Below, one piece after another: positions 1 through 9,267 of a stretch of DNA of 64,000 nt. Source of the stretch: Ectothiorhodosinus mongolicus. Its GTDB lineage: Bacteria > Pseudomonadota > Gammaproteobacteria > Ectothiorhodospirales > Ectothiorhodospiraceae. Each line of letters begins with the position of its first letter. Within the stretch, counting starts at the first letter, position 1. Location of the stretch: positions 1,306,914 through 1,370,913 of the forward strand of contig NZ_CP023018.1 of assembly GCF_022406875.1 (NCBI RefSeq), in the 5' to 3' direction. The position numbers and the translations under genes were made by a program. The notes below the pieces were generated by a model. The model saw only the letters and a list, made by a program, of their open reading frames with translations, did no database searches and had not been told where the DNA came from.

Positions 1-225
1 GTCTTTAGAGTCGGACGACTCTAGGATTTCGTCTAAAAACCGACTCACTTGGCGCACATTGCGGGCCACCTCGGATAAGCCTTTCTTGGCTCGATCCAGC
101 TCCTCAAGAACCACCATGGGCAGAAAAATATCGTGTTCCTTGAAACGAAATAGTGCCGTGGGGTCGTGCATCAGCACATTCGTATCAAGCACAAACAGGC
201 GTTTGCCCGATATTTCCTTTTTCAA
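1..225 (-). CDS. PhoH-family PIN-domain ATPase, N-terminal part (partial)
   Basis: The gene runs off the left edge, so only about 75 N-terminal residues are visible. They read as a PIN domain: the stretch LFVLDTNVLMHDP supplies the first acidic residue, and a typical VVLEELDRAKKG segment follows. In full-length family members this PIN domain is joined to a PhoH P-loop ATPase, which would lie outside the window; the joined architecture suggests RNA processing but the cellular role is poorly known. The start is inferred as TTG at 225 because an AAGGA ribosome site lies 8 bases upstream and no ATG fits. It lies just downstream of bcp on the same strand. Confidence 0.8.
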   Translation of the reverse strand, partial: MKKEISGKRLFVLDTNVLMHDPTALFRFKEHDIFLPMVVLEELDRAKKGLSEVARNVRQVSRFLDEILESSDSKD

Positions 226-248
226 TGTGGTAGTCCTTTGAGAGGTGA

Positions 249-725
249 TCAGTCAGAGAGTTCCTCGAGTACTGCAATCACTTCTTCAACATGTCCAGGA
301 ACTTTTACCTTGCGCCACTCGCGGCGCAAAACGCCCTGGTTGTCGATGATAAAAGTACTGCGCTCGATCCCACGCACTTGTTTGCCATACATGTTTTTCA
401 TTTTGATGACGTCAAAAAGCGTGCAGAGGCTTTCATCCTCATCAGACAATAGCTCGAATGGGAAGCCATATTTGCATTTGAATTTTTCATGAGATTTAAC
501 GCTGTCACGAGAGATGCCCAGCACGCGTGCGCCGGCAGCCTCTATGCGGGAAAAATGTTCGGTGAAATCCTTACCCTCTGTGGTACATCCTGGGGTGTCA
601 TCTTTGGGATAGAAATAAAGCACCACAAAACCTTGCCCCAAAAGAGAAGACAAGCTGATTGCTTGATCCCCAGTGGCCGCCAGAGTGAACTCCGGGACTT
701 TTTCGCCAACAACAACAGCAGACAT
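249..725 (-). CDS. bcp: Thiol peroxidase of the Bcp/PrxQ family
   Basis: This cytoplasmic peroxiredoxin reduces hydrogen peroxide and organic hydroperoxides with electrons from thioredoxin or a similar donor. The 158-residue product carries the thioredoxin-fold peroxidatic motif TPGCTTEG with the active cysteine at residue 47. The usual resolving cysteine five residues later is replaced by lysine, so this is not the classical 2-Cys arrangement of E. coli Bcp; two other cysteines occur further on. The ATG at 725 is preferred over one 21 bases upstream because a GGAG ribosome site sits just before it. It is followed by the PIN/PhoH gene and preceded by gcvR. Confidence 0.92.
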   Translation of the reverse strand: MSAVVVGEKVPEFTLAATGDQAISLSSLLGQGFVVLYFYPKDDTPGCTTEGKDFTEHFSRIEAAGARVLGISRDSVKSHEKFKCKYGFPFELLSDEDESLCTLFDVIKMKNMYGKQVRGIERSTFIIDNQGVLRREWRKVKVPGHVEEVIAVLEELSD

Positions 726-759
726 ACGGTTCTCTCCAATATTCAATTTTTCTAGCCAC

Positions 760-1377
760 TTAGGGTTTGATGGGTTCGATCACCCCATCCAGGTTTAATT
801 CATCACACAAGTCCAGAAAGTCATCGCGCAGTGAGGCGATGTGTTCCCCGGCTGGCACTTCCACCGCTAGGTGAGCAGTAAAAAGCGAAGTTGTTGAATG
901 TGAGGGCGTGTAGGCGTGGGTATTCATTTCCCGGATCTCGATGTCTCGGGCAGCAAAAAAGGTCAATACCTGATGCACAATGTCCGGTTGTTCTAAGGCG
1001 ATGATGTCGACCGAGTAGGGCAGCGTCTGGCTAGAGAGCTGTGGTGTGCTGGTGTGTCGTGAGAGCAATTGTAGCTCTGCTTCAGCGGCAATTTCCGTTA
1101 GGGCTTTTTCCACTTTGCCCAGCGTGCTCCAATTCCCATTGATCAACAAAGCACAGCTAAAACTGTCGCCCCAGACGGATAGATGACTGTCTTGGACGCT
1201 GCAGCCACAGTCCAGTATGACAAAGCTCAACATCGGTAGGAGGCCGGGGCGATGTTCGCCCGAAACACACACGAACAGATGGGTTTTTCTGTTGTGTCTC
1301 TGGGTTGCGCTCATTCCGGCGTGGGCTTTTATTTTGGGCAGGCTTTTCAATGCAAACAGGTTAACAGTTTGTTGCAC
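760..1377 (-). CDS. gcvR: GcvR-like ACT-domain regulator
   Basis: The product has two ACT-type regions. One runs from about residue 33 (HLFVCVSGEHRPGLLPML) and a second from about 120 (YSVDIIALEQPDIVHQVLTFF). This matches the glycine cleavage repressor family, which in E. coli binds GcvA and modulates gcv expression; whether that role holds here is inference. The start is a GTG at 1377 with AGG 8 bases upstream; an ATG at 1314 is a possible shorter start. It diverges from dapA and precedes bcp, an order also found in Pseudomonas-type genomes. Confidence 0.8.
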   Translation of the reverse strand: MQQTVNLFALKSLPKIKAHAGMSATQRHNRKTHLFVCVSGEHRPGLLPMLSFVILDCGCSVQDSHLSVWGDSFSCALLINGNWSTLGKVEKALTEIAAEAELQLLSRHTSTPQLSSQTLPYSVDIIALEQPDIVHQVLTFFAARDIEIREMNTHAYTPSHSTTSLFTAHLAVEVPAGEHIASLRDDFLDLCDELNLDGVIEPIKP

Positions 1378-1410
1378 GGCTGCCTACGATTGATTACGTG
1401 ATTTTGGCGC

Positions 1411-1440
1411 TTGATGGTTGCCCGTGCTGACCAGTACTAT
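1411..1440 (+). promoter_or_regulatory. Candidate sigma-70 promoter for dapA
   Basis: TTGATG (1411-1416) and TACTAT (1435-1440) are separated by 18 bases and lie about 30 bases before the dapA start, in the gcvR/dapA divergent gap. Each hexamer matches its consensus at four or more positions. This is a by-eye call. Confidence 0.4.
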
Positions 1441-1468
1441 GAGGGGGTTTTCCCGCGCGGAGATGTGG

Positions 1469-2353
1469 ATGTTTCACGGCAGCATGGTGGCCTTGGTCAC
1501 TCCGATGAATAGCGATGGCTCTTTGGCCTTTGAGGCGCTTGAGCATCTGCTTGAGTTTCATATCGATCAGGGCACGGATGCGATTGTCGCGGTGGGCACG
1601 ACGGGCGAATCGGCCACCTTAGATGTCGCCGAGCACTGTGAGGTGATCCGTCGTTGCGTGCAACTCGCTGAAGGTCGCCTGCCTATTATTGCTGGCACCG
1701 GGGCTAATTCAACCACAGAGGCAATTGAACTGACTCGGCTAGCGATGGAGGCGGGTGCGGATGCTGCTTTGTTGGTAACTCCTTACTACAACAAACCAAC
1801 GCAAGAAGGTCTGTATCAACATTATCGCGCTGTGGCTGAAGCCGTCCCTATGCCCCAGATACTTTATAATGTTCCTGGGCGCACGGCCGTTGATCTGCTG
1901 CCTGAGACTGTGGATCGGCTGGCTGATATTTCCAATATCGTCGGATTGAAGGAAGCGACAGGAGATTTGCAGCGCGCCGCGGAACTGGTTGCGCTTTGTG
2001 GTGATCGAATGGATTTGTACAGCGGGGATGATCCCACAGCTTTGGATTTTATTCTGGCGGGAGGCAAAGGCAATATATCGGTCACAGCCAATGTCGCCCC
2101 CTCAGCCATGCACCAGATGTGTGCTGCAGCGCTGCGACGGGATGAAAATGCTGCGAGAGACATAGAAGCCCCAATTAAGGAATTACATCAGGCACTGTTT
2201 GTGGAATCCAATCCGATCCCGGTGAAATGGGCCCTGTACGCGATGGGTTTGATACCGGATGGAATCAGGCTACCCCTTACTCCATTGTCGCAGGCTTTGC
2301 GAGCTCCTCTGTGTGAGGCTCTGCGCCGAGCAGGCATAACTCTTAAGGCATAG
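1469..2353 (+). CDS. dapA: 4-hydroxy-tetrahydrodipicolinate synthase
   Basis: DapA condenses pyruvate with aspartate semialdehyde, the committed step to diaminopimelate and lysine. The 294-residue (beta/alpha)8 protein keeps the catalytic set at family numbering: Lys161 (Schiff base, in GLKEATGD), Tyr133 (LYNVPGR), Thr44-Thr45 (GTTGES) and Tyr107. The ATG at 1469 gives the family-typical start [13 protein letters not shown] and has GGAG six bases upstream; in-frame ATGs further upstream are disfavoured. bamC begins five bases after the stop, so the two are surely cotranscribed, as in E. coli. Confidence 0.97.
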   Translation: MFHGSMVALVTPMNSDGSLAFEALEHLLEFHIDQGTDAIVAVGTTGESATLDVAEHCEVIRRCVQLAEGRLPIIAGTGANSTTEAIELTRLAMEAGADAALLVTPYYNKPTQEGLYQHYRAVAEAVPMPQILYNVPGRTAVDLLPETVDRLADISNIVGLKEATGDLQRAAELVALCGDRMDLYSGDDPTALDFILAGGKGNISVTANVAPSAMHQMCAAALRRDENAARDIEAPIKELHQALFVESNPIPVKWALYAMGLIPDGIRLPLTPLSQALRAPLCEALRRAGITLKA

Positions 2354-2357
2354 AAAG

Positions 2358-3491
2358 ATGACTGAATTGAAGCCGAAAAAAATGATGTTGGCAGTGGCCT
2401 TGGCCTGTGCGGGCAGTCTGAGTTTGGCCGGATGTGGGCTTCTTGGAGATCGTGACCCGACGTCACGTGAAGCCCAAACCCGGGCGCTTGAAGTGCCCCC
2501 GGATTTGATTCCGCCCTCGGTGGATCCCAGTTTTCGTATCCCTGAAATCGGTGAAGGGCGAGTCGCCGCCAGTCAAATGCCTGCCGGACAGAGAGAATCC
2601 GGCATAACTCAAACTGCAACCGTGGCGCGGGTCTTGCCTGTACCCGATGGCATGGAGATTCGTCGCGAGGGATCGGTGCGTTATCTGCATGTCAACGCCG
2701 CGGCCGATGAGCTTTGGCCTGCCATGCGTAACTTCTTTCGCGAGCAGGGGTTGGCTTTAACGGTAGACGCCCCTGAGCGCGGAGTATTTGAAACCGATTG
2801 GGTGCAAACCCGTGCGGGACTGCCCCAAGAGGGCGGCTTACGCAGTCTCATCGCTCGTGTGTTTGGTGATGGCTACGATGCGAATATGCGTAATCAATTC
2901 CGAGTTCGGGTTGAGCCGGAATCAGCCGAAGCCTCATCTATTTTTGTCAGTCACCGTGGCGCAGAGGAAGTGGCTGAACGCGAGGATTTGATTCGCTGGG
3001 CCATGGTGCCTGCTGACCCTGAAGCGGAAGCACAAATGTTGGTACAAATCATGAATCATCTGGCAGGTATTCAGACCGATGAGCCTGCGGCGACCGGTAT
3101 GCAGTTTGTCGATGTGGGGCCGGCAGTACGACTGGTATCGGATGCGACGCCGCCTTATGTTGAAGTACAGGGTGAATTTGAGCCCACTTGGCGGCGCTTG
3201 GGTGTGATGTTGGACCGAGCCTCGTTACTGGTGGATGACGTCGATCGATCTAACGGGATTTATTACGTCACCTATCGTCCGGAGCGAGATCAAGCTGAAA
3301 GGACTGGGTTTTTGGGGCGCGTCTTTAGTCGCGAAGACTTGCGGGTAGATACGAACACTCAGTTCAGGATCATTGTTCGCGAGTTCGAAGGGCTTACGCG
3401 GATCACCGTTCAGAATCAGCAGGGTGAGCCCGCATCGCAACGTGAAAACGATGTGGTACTCACCCGCATTCGTGACCAGTTCGGCTCTTAG
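2358..3491 (+). CDS. bamC: Outer membrane assembly lipoprotein BamC
   Basis: BamC is a lipoprotein of the BAM complex that inserts beta-barrel proteins into the outer membrane. A lipoprotein signal with lipobox LAGC puts the lipidated cysteine at residue 26. A proline-rich unstructured segment follows ([15 protein letters not shown]), which in E. coli BamC packs against BamD, and then two helix-grip regions. The 377-residue length fits the family. It lies directly behind dapA. Its stop TAG overlaps the convergent folE2 stop within the same four bases. Confidence 0.92.
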   Translation: MTELKPKKMMLAVALACAGSLSLAGCGLLGDRDPTSREAQTRALEVPPDLIPPSVDPSFRIPEIGEGRVAASQMPAGQRESGITQTATVARVLPVPDGMEIRREGSVRYLHVNAAADELWPAMRNFFREQGLALTVDAPERGVFETDWVQTRAGLPQEGGLRSLIARVFGDGYDANMRNQFRVRVEPESAEASSIFVSHRGAEEVAEREDLIRWAMVPADPEAEAQMLVQIMNHLAGIQTDEPAATGMQFVDVGPAVRLVSDATPPYVEVQGEFEPTWRRLGVMLDRASLLVDDVDRSNGIYYVTYRPERDQAERTGFLGRVFSREDLRVDTNTQFRIIVREFEGLTRITVQNQQGEPASQRENDVVLTRIRDQFGS

Positions 3492-4303
3492 GCCAGATCT
3501 TTGTCCGTCTCAATCAGCGCATAAGCGGAATGATTGTGGATGGACTCGAAGTTTTCTGAGGTGACGGTGTAGGCGCGGATGCGCTCTTCATTATTCAGGC
3601 GCAAAGCCACGTCGCGCACCAGATCCTCAACAAACTTCGGATTATCATAAGCCCGTTCGGTAACGAATTTCTCATCAGGACGCTTGAGTAGCCCATAGAG
3701 TTCGCATGAGGCTTCGGCTTCAACCATATCAATGATTTCTTCCACCCAGATGAAATCGGCGATGCGGGCGTCCACTGTCACATGTGAGCGTTGATTGTGG
3801 GCGCCGTATTGAGAAATCCCCTTGGAGCAGGGGCACAGTGTCGTTACCGGCACCAATACCTTGATGCGCATCACTGCCTCACCGTCTTTCACCTCACCGA
3901 TGAAACTCACTTCATAATCCAACAAGCTGCAGACGCCAGATACTGGGGCCGCTTTGTTGATGAAGTAGGGGAAGCACATTTCGATATGTCCTGACTCTGC
4001 TTCAAGACGCTCAGCCACCTCTTGCAGCATGAGTTTGAAGGTCTCCACGGTAATTTCTCGCTCATGGGAGTTGAGGATATCCACGAAGCGCGACATGTGG
4101 GTGCCTTTAAAATCCTGTGGCAAGTTCACATACATAGAGAAGCGAGCCACCGTGTGCTGCTCGCCACCGGAGCGATCTTTGACGCGAACCGGGTGCAAGA
4201 TGTCTTTGATGCCCACCTTGTTAATGGGAATCTGGCGAGTGTCAGCACTGGACTGCACGTCAGGCATATTGGTAACAACAGTGGCGGCCGTAGAGTTCAT
4301 CAT
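3488..4303 (-). CDS. folE2: GTP cyclohydrolase FolE2 (type IB)
   Basis: FolE2 opens GTP to 7,8-dihydroneopterin triphosphate, the shared precursor of folate and 7-deazaguanine (queuosine) compounds. The 271-residue product has the COG1469-family core, including [24 protein letters not shown], whose cysteine and histidine contribute to the metal site. It is unrelated in sequence to FolE type IA and, as a family, can use metals other than zinc. It starts 12 bases after queD with AGGA before the ATG, so both sit in the same transcript. I saw no clear Zur-type operator. Confidence 0.93.
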   Translation of the reverse strand: MMNSTAATVVTNMPDVQSSADTRQIPINKVGIKDILHPVRVKDRSGGEQHTVARFSMYVNLPQDFKGTHMSRFVDILNSHEREITVETFKLMLQEVAERLEAESGHIEMCFPYFINKAAPVSGVCSLLDYEVSFIGEVKDGEAVMRIKVLVPVTTLCPCSKGISQYGAHNQRSHVTVDARIADFIWVEEIIDMVEAEASCELYGLLKRPDEKFVTERAYDNPKFVEDLVRDVALRLNNEERIRAYTVTSENFESIHNHSAYALIETDKDLA

Positions 4304-4315
4304 TCGTTTCCTGAT

Positions 4316-4702
4316 TCAGTTTTCCGTATAGCGGACGCAAGCCCGATCTGTTTCCCACAGAGTGATAGCCTTGAGTTGAATGCCTTTGTTGTTGCTAAGG
4401 CGTTCTGACATCTCCTTGAAAAACCAGGCTGCAATATTTTCAGCGGTAGGGTTTTGGTTTTGAAAAGCGGGCAGATCATTGAGATAACGATGATCCACAA
4501 TCTCAGTCACTTCCCGCGCGTACTGTTTGATGGTTTTGAAATCCAACACCATGCCGAGGTTATCCAGCACTGAGGACTCAACTTCCACCTCAACTTTCCA
4601 GTTATGCCCATGCATTCGGGCGCAGTTTCCGGGATAGTCCCGCAAAGTGTGTGCAGCACAAAACTCCGTCAAGACTTTCAGATTGTATAACGGAGTCGCC
4701 AC
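4316..4702 (-). CDS. queD: 6-carboxytetrahydropterin synthase QueD
   Basis: QueD converts dihydroneopterin triphosphate to 6-carboxytetrahydropterin, the second step to queuosine. The 128-residue product has the PTPS fold with zinc ligands His18, His31 and His33 and the catalytic Cys27 in CARMHGHN. The start is a GTG whose G is also the last base of the dxs stop (TAGTG), so translation is likely coupled to dxs. folE2 follows, so the first two queuosine steps are adjacent. Confidence 0.93.
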   Translation of the reverse strand: MATPLYNLKVLTEFCAAHTLRDYPGNCARMHGHNWKVEVEVESSVLDNLGMVLDFKTIKQYAREVTEIVDHRYLNDLPAFQNQNPTAENIAAWFFKEMSERLSNNKGIQLKAITLWETDRACVRYTEN

Positions 4703-6615
4703 TAAAGCTTACCAGTTTGGTCGGATATTATCGAAGCAGGGCCGGTGGCACAAGTTTTTCCTTGAAGGCGTAGCTCGATGGCCTCTGCAATGGCATTGGC
4801 AGTCAGCCCAGCATCCTCTAGCAACTCCTCACGGCTACCTTGACCCTGGAAACGATCGGGCAAGCCCAGATGCAGCATGGATACCATGATTCCCTGTTGG
4901 TGCAGATATTCTGCAACCGCCGAACCAGCGCCGCCAGCTACCACATTATCTTCCACGGTGACCAACAAATTATGCTGCTCCGCGAGTTCTTGAATCAGTT
5001 GGGTATCCAGTGGCTTCACAAAGCGCATATTCACCACAGTCGCGTTGAGACGTTCACCTACTTCCAGTGAGATGGTCAGCGGAGCCCCAAAAGCCAATAT
5101 GGCAACCTCCTTACCGTTGCGACGCATTTCAGCTTTGCCTACTGGCAAAGGCAGCAGCCCGGATTCGGGTGCAACGCCAGGGCCTTTGCCACGCGGGTAG
5201 CGGACCGCGGCGGGCTGATCTAAAAGATAGCCGGTGGTGAGCATGCGTCGGCACTCGTTCTCATCGGCCGGGGTCATGATCACCATATTGGGCAGACAGC
5301 GCATAAAAGAAATATCAAAACTGCCGGCATGCGTGGGCCCATCTGGACCGACCACGCCAGCGCGATCAATGGCAAACAGCACGGGCAATTTCTGCAAGGC
5401 AATATCATGCACCAGTTGGTCATAGCCTCTTTGCAAGAAGGTCGAGTAGATGGCGACCACCGGTTTAACTCCGGTGCAGGCCAGGCCGCCCGCTAAAGTC
5501 AGGGCATGCTGTTCGGCAATACCGACGTCGTGATAGCGATCCGGGAAGCGTTCGGCATAGCTCACCAAGCCTGAGCCCTCACGCATCGCCGGCGTAATGG
5601 CCACCAAACGCTCATCGGCCATGGCTTGATCACACAACCATTGCCCAAATACTTCAGTGTATGTGGGGCTAGAAGGCTTTTTATTGGGTTTGCTGACTAA
5701 GCCTTGCTCGGGGTCGAAACTGCCCACCCCGTGGTAAGCACAAGGATCTTGTTCGGCGGGTTCATAACCAAAGCCTTTTTTGGTCACCACATGCAACAGC
5801 AGCGGGCCCTCAAGAGCATGCAGATTGCGCAATACTTTGACTAAGCCGGCGACATCATGGCCGTCGACTGGGCCGTAGTAGTTAAAGCCCAGTTCCTCAA
5901 ATAAGGTCCCAGGGACGATCATACCTTTGACATGTTCCTCGGCGCGGCGCATGAACTCGCGCATCGGCGGCATGCGATCTAAAACCTTTTTGCTGCCCTC
6001 GCGAACGCCTGAATAAAGTGGGCCTGTCAGCAGGCTGGCCAGATAGCGATTCATGGCACCTACATTGGGCGAGATCGACATGTTGTTGTCGTTGAGGATG
6101 ACCAGCAAATCCGCTTTTTCATCACCGGCATGATTCATCGCCTCAAAAGCCATCCCTGCAGTCATAGCGCCATCACCAATCACAGCAATCGCTTTGCGCT
6201 CCTGTCCCAGTTGCCGGGCGCCCAGCGCCATGCCCAATGCGGCACTGATTGATGTGCTGGAGTGGCCAACGCCAAAGGTGTCATAAGGGCTTTCATCGCG
6301 TTTCGGAAAGCCTGCGAGTCCATCCTTGATGCGGAGCTTATCCATGCCTCCGCGCCGCCCGGTGAGAATTTTGTGCGCATAGCTTTGATGGCCCACATCC
6401 CACACCAGAAAATCCTCTGGTGTGTTAAACACGTGATGTACGGCGATAGTGAGTTCAACGGTTCCCAAGTTTGCCGCGAGATGACCACCGGTGCGTGCTA
6501 CCGAAGCCAGCAAAAAGGCCCGTAACTCCTGTGACAGTTGCTTGAGCTCAGCAACCGATAAACTGCGGAGTTGTTCCGGGCTGGTAATGGTATCCAGCAG
6601 AGGATATGTGTCCAT
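4702..6615 (-). CDS. dxs: 1-deoxy-D-xylulose-5-phosphate synthase
   Basis: Dxs joins pyruvate and glyceraldehyde-3-phosphate into DXP, the entry to the MEP isoprenoid pathway and a precursor of thiamine and pyridoxal phosphate. The roughly 637-residue thiamine-diphosphate enzyme shows the TPP motif [10 protein letters not shown] through [13 protein letters not shown] in its first third and a transketolase pyrimidine domain ([18 protein letters not shown]). The ATG at 6615 has GAG about 7 bases upstream; an in-frame ATG at 6627 lacks a ribosome site. It follows xseB-ispA, the order known from E. coli, and its stop overlaps the queD start. Confidence 0.96.
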   Translation of the reverse strand: MDTYPLLDTITSPEQLRSLSVAELKQLSQELRAFLLASVARTGGHLAANLGTVELTIAVHHVFNTPEDFLVWDVGHQSYAHKILTGRRGGMDKLRIKDGLAGFPKRDESPYDTFGVGHSSTSISAALGMALGARQLGQERKAIAVIGDGAMTAGMAFEAMNHAGDEKADLLVILNDNNMSISPNVGAMNRYLASLLTGPLYSGVREGSKKVLDRMPPMREFMRRAEEHVKGMIVPGTLFEELGFNYYGPVDGHDVAGLVKVLRNLHALEGPLLLHVVTKKGFGYEPAEQDPCAYHGVGSFDPEQGLVSKPNKKPSSPTYTEVFGQWLCDQAMADERLVAITPAMREGSGLVSYAERFPDRYHDVGIAEQHALTLAGGLACTGVKPVVAIYSTFLQRGYDQLVHDIALQKLPVLFAIDRAGVVGPDGPTHAGSFDISFMRCLPNMVIMTPADENECRRMLTTGYLLDQPAAVRYPRGKGPGVAPESGLLPLPVGKAEMRRNGKEVAILAFGAPLTISLEVGERLNATVVNMRFVKPLDTQLIQELAEQHNLLVTVEDNVVAGGAGSAVAEYLHQQGIMVSMLHLGLPDRFQGQGSREELLEDAGLTANAIAEAIELRLQGKTCATGPASIISDQTGKL

Positions 6616-6692
6616 GGAGCTCAACATCAGGCAATCACGAAAACTTTCATTATCCCTTTCGCCCCATCTGACGCGCAAGCAACTTCACTTTC

Positions 6693-7577
6693 TTAATGGA
6701 TACGTTCGATGATGTAACGGGCGATGTAGCGCAGCAATTCGGCTTTTTCACCAAAGCGCTCAATACTGCTTAACGCTTGGTTCACTAGCTCTAATGCCTC
6801 CTTTTTCGAGGCTTCCAAGCCCATTAGGGCCGGATAAGTTGCTTTACCCAGAGCCTGATCAGCTCCTTGGGTTTTGCCAAGCGTGTGCGTGTCGCCTATC
6901 ACATCCAGCACATCATCTTGAATTTGAAATGCCAGGCCAATGCACTTGGCATAGTGATCCAGCTTGGCAGTGTCATCCTCATTTGCTGAGGGCGCACCCA
7001 AGGTTGCCAGCATCACAGCGGCACGAATCAAAGCCCCTGTTTTGTGAACATGCATATCTTCGAGTTCGGCGATACTCACCGTCTTGCCCGCCGAGGCAAG
7101 GTCAATAGCCTGGCCGCCCACCATGCCCCTTGATCCAGATGCCATGGCCAGATGTTGAATCATCGCTAAGCGCGGTTCAGCGGCCGCAAGCATGGAACGA
7201 TCCTGCGCCAGAATTTGAAAAGCCAAGGCCTGTAGTGCATCACCTACCAAAATTGCCGTTGCCTCATCAAAGGCCTTATGACAGGTAGGTTTGCCGCGGC
7301 GCAAATCATCATCATCCATAGCTGGCAGGTCATCATGAACCAGCGAATAAACATGGATGAGTTCCATGGCGCAGGCCGGGCCATCCAGTTGCTCCAAGGG
7401 AACTCCCAATGCCATTCCCGTGCCATAAGTCAGTATGGGGCGTATCCGCTTGCCACCATTGAGAACGCTGTAGCGCATAGCCTCATGCAACATCTGCGGA
7501 TGAATGCTGGCGGCTGGCAACCAATCTTGAAGGCGCGCCTCGACGCGCTGCTGCAATTCGCTGATCAGGGGTTTCAT
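6693..7577 (-). CDS. ispA: Farnesyl diphosphate synthase IspA
   Basis: IspA adds isopentenyl diphosphate to dimethylallyl and then geranyl diphosphate to make C15 farnesyl diphosphate. The 294-residue all-helical protein has both aspartate-rich magnesium sites: DDLPAMD at residues 82-88 and DDVLD at 221-225. The GGKRIRP motif near residue 41 binds the diphosphate. Its start overlaps the xseB stop by four bases and dxs follows. Confidence 0.95.
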   Translation of the reverse strand: MKPLISELQQRVEARLQDWLPAASIHPQMLHEAMRYSVLNGGKRIRPILTYGTGMALGVPLEQLDGPACAMELIHVYSLVHDDLPAMDDDDLRRGKPTCHKAFDEATAILVGDALQALAFQILAQDRSMLAAAEPRLAMIQHLAMASGSRGMVGGQAIDLASAGKTVSIAELEDMHVHKTGALIRAAVMLATLGAPSANEDDTAKLDHYAKCIGLAFQIQDDVLDVIGDTHTLGKTQGADQALGKATYPALMGLEASKKEALELVNQALSSIERFGEKAELLRYIARYIIERIH

Positions 7578-7837
7578 TCCCCATCTCCGGCACCATCGAA
7601 ACCCTCATTGGGCGATGCGACGGAAGTCTCTTCGCCGTTAGCACTGAGCTGGCGAACCTTCTGCTCTGCACTCATCAAGACCTGCTGACATTGTCGGGTC
7701 AGAGCGATGCCCCGCTCAAACTCGCCCAGCGCATCTTCCAAGCTGAGTTTGCCGGATTCCATGCGCGTCACCAAAGATTCCAATTCAGTCATGGCCTTTT
7801 CAAAATCAGCCAAACTGAGATGTGTTTCCTGACTCAT
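7574..7837 (-). CDS. xseB: Exodeoxyribonuclease VII small subunit
   Basis: XseB is the small helical subunit of exonuclease VII, which degrades single-stranded DNA from both ends. The 87-residue protein shows the family core [38 protein letters not shown] and an acidic, disordered tail. It heads the xseB-ispA-dxs group; its stop overlaps the ispA start (ATGA). The large subunit XseA is not in this window. Confidence 0.93.
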   Translation of the reverse strand: MSQETHLSLADFEKAMTELESLVTRMESGKLSLEDALGEFERGIALTRQCQQVLMSAEQKVRQLSANGEETSVASPNEGFDGAGDGE

Positions 7838-7899
7838 TACCGTATTGTCCTTAAGGTTGTTGCGCCTACGTTAGCCCAAAGCCTCTGCGGCGAAAAGTC

Positions 7900-9258
7900 T
7901 CAGATGGCATCCAAGACTTCAGAAAGTCTTCGCGCAGCAATGATTTCCATACCGCGAATGGCTTTACGCGGCTGATTGCCAGCGGGCACGATAGCTCGGG
8001 AGAACCCATGTTTGGCGGCCTCCCTGAGACGCTCTTCGCCATTGGGCACAGGCCGAATTTCTCCCGCCAGCCCGATCTCGCCAAAACTCACCAGCTCATG
8101 AGGCAGGGCGCGATCGCGAAAGCTAGACAAAGCCGCCAACAGCATAGGGAGGTCTGCTGCCGTCTCACTGACGCGCACCCCACCGACCACATTAACAAAC
8201 ACATCTTGATCGAACAGCCCAATGCCGCCATGCCGATGCAGCACAGCCAACAACATATTCAGGCGATTTTGTTCAAGACCCACCGTGACTCGACGTGGCT
8301 GCGATGCATGCGATTCAGCCACCAACGCCTGCACTTCCACCAGCAAGGGCCGAGTGCCTTCCCGCGTCACCATAATGATGCTGCCGGGCACCGGCTTTTC
8401 GTGCCGAGAGAGAAAAATCGCCGATGGGTTGGTCACCGGCTTGAGGCCCGTGTCTAGCATGACGAAGACGCCCAACTCATTGACCGCTCCGAACCGATTT
8501 TTAACGGCGCGCAGCAATCGATAACGGCCGCCCGGATCACCCTCAAAATACAGTACGGTATCGACCATGTGCTCCAGCACCCTAGGTCCGGCGATTTGAC
8601 CCTCTTTGGTGACATGACCTACCAAAAACAAAGCAGTGCCCGTTTGCTTGGCATATCGCACCAGCATGGCGGCACTTTCGCGCACCTGCGAGACAGAGCC
8701 GGGCGCGGATTGCAGAGCTTCTGAATATAGGGTTTGAATCGAATCCACCACCATCACCTGGGGTGCTTCTTGGCGCGCATGCTCGATCATGCGCTCGACG
8801 CAGGTCTCAGTCAGCAGGCGCAGATCCGCGCACGCCAGTTCTAGGCGGCGCCCCCGCAGTGAGACCTGTTCAGGGGACTCCTCGCCAGTCACATACAGGC
8901 TTTTGGCATTCTCTAGCGTGGCTAAAACCTGAAGCAGCAATGTGGATTTGCCAATGCCCGGGTCGCCGCCAATGAGCACCACCGATCCTTGCACCAAACC
9001 GCCTCCCAAAGCCCGATCCAGCTCGGACAGACCGGTGGGTATGCGTTTCTCGGCATCGGCGCTGATGTCTCCCAAGCGGCGCACCTCCACTGCAGCACCG
9101 GCGTAGCCAGCAAAGCGGCCGGGGCGAGAGTCGGTTTGTGTGTCAATAATGGCTTCGCGAATACTGTTCCAAGCACCGCATTCGCCGCATTGGCCCGCCC
9201 ATTTGGCGCTGATGGCGCCACATTCACTGCACTGATATTGGTTTTTAATTTTCGCCAT
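7900..9258 (-). CDS. radA: DNA repair protein RadA (Sms)
   Basis: RadA is a RecA-like ATPase that helps process recombination intermediates and drives branch migration. The 452-residue product contains a C4 zinc finger (Cys10, Cys13, Cys24, Cys27), a Walker A motif GGDPGIGKS at residues 97-105, the RadA-specific KNRFG motif at 253-257 and a C-terminal Lon-like domain. It lies between the CorB-like gene (nine bases upstream) and xseB (62 bases downstream, where I see no other signal). Confidence 0.96.
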   Translation of the reverse strand: MAKIKNQYQCSECGAISAKWAGQCGECGAWNSIREAIIDTQTDSRPGRFAGYAGAAVEVRRLGDISADAEKRIPTGLSELDRALGGGLVQGSVVLIGGDPGIGKSTLLLQVLATLENAKSLYVTGEESPEQVSLRGRRLELACADLRLLTETCVERMIEHARQEAPQVMVVDSIQTLYSEALQSAPGSVSQVRESAAMLVRYAKQTGTALFLVGHVTKEGQIAGPRVLEHMVDTVLYFEGDPGGRYRLLRAVKNRFGAVNELGVFVMLDTGLKPVTNPSAIFLSRHEKPVPGSIIMVTREGTRPLLVEVQALVAESHASQPRRVTVGLEQNRLNMLLAVLHRHGGIGLFDQDVFVNVVGGVRVSETAADLPMLLAALSSFRDRALPHELVSFGEIGLAGEIRPVPNGEERLREAAKHGFSRAIVPAGNQPRKAIRGMEIIAARRLSEVLDAI

Positions 9259-9267
9259 ACGTTATCT

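Noticed and set aside
2188..2619. Long open frame on the minus strand opposite dapA/bamC
   Set aside because: It lies fully opposite two well-supported genes, has no ribosome site and a composition typical of a shadow frame.
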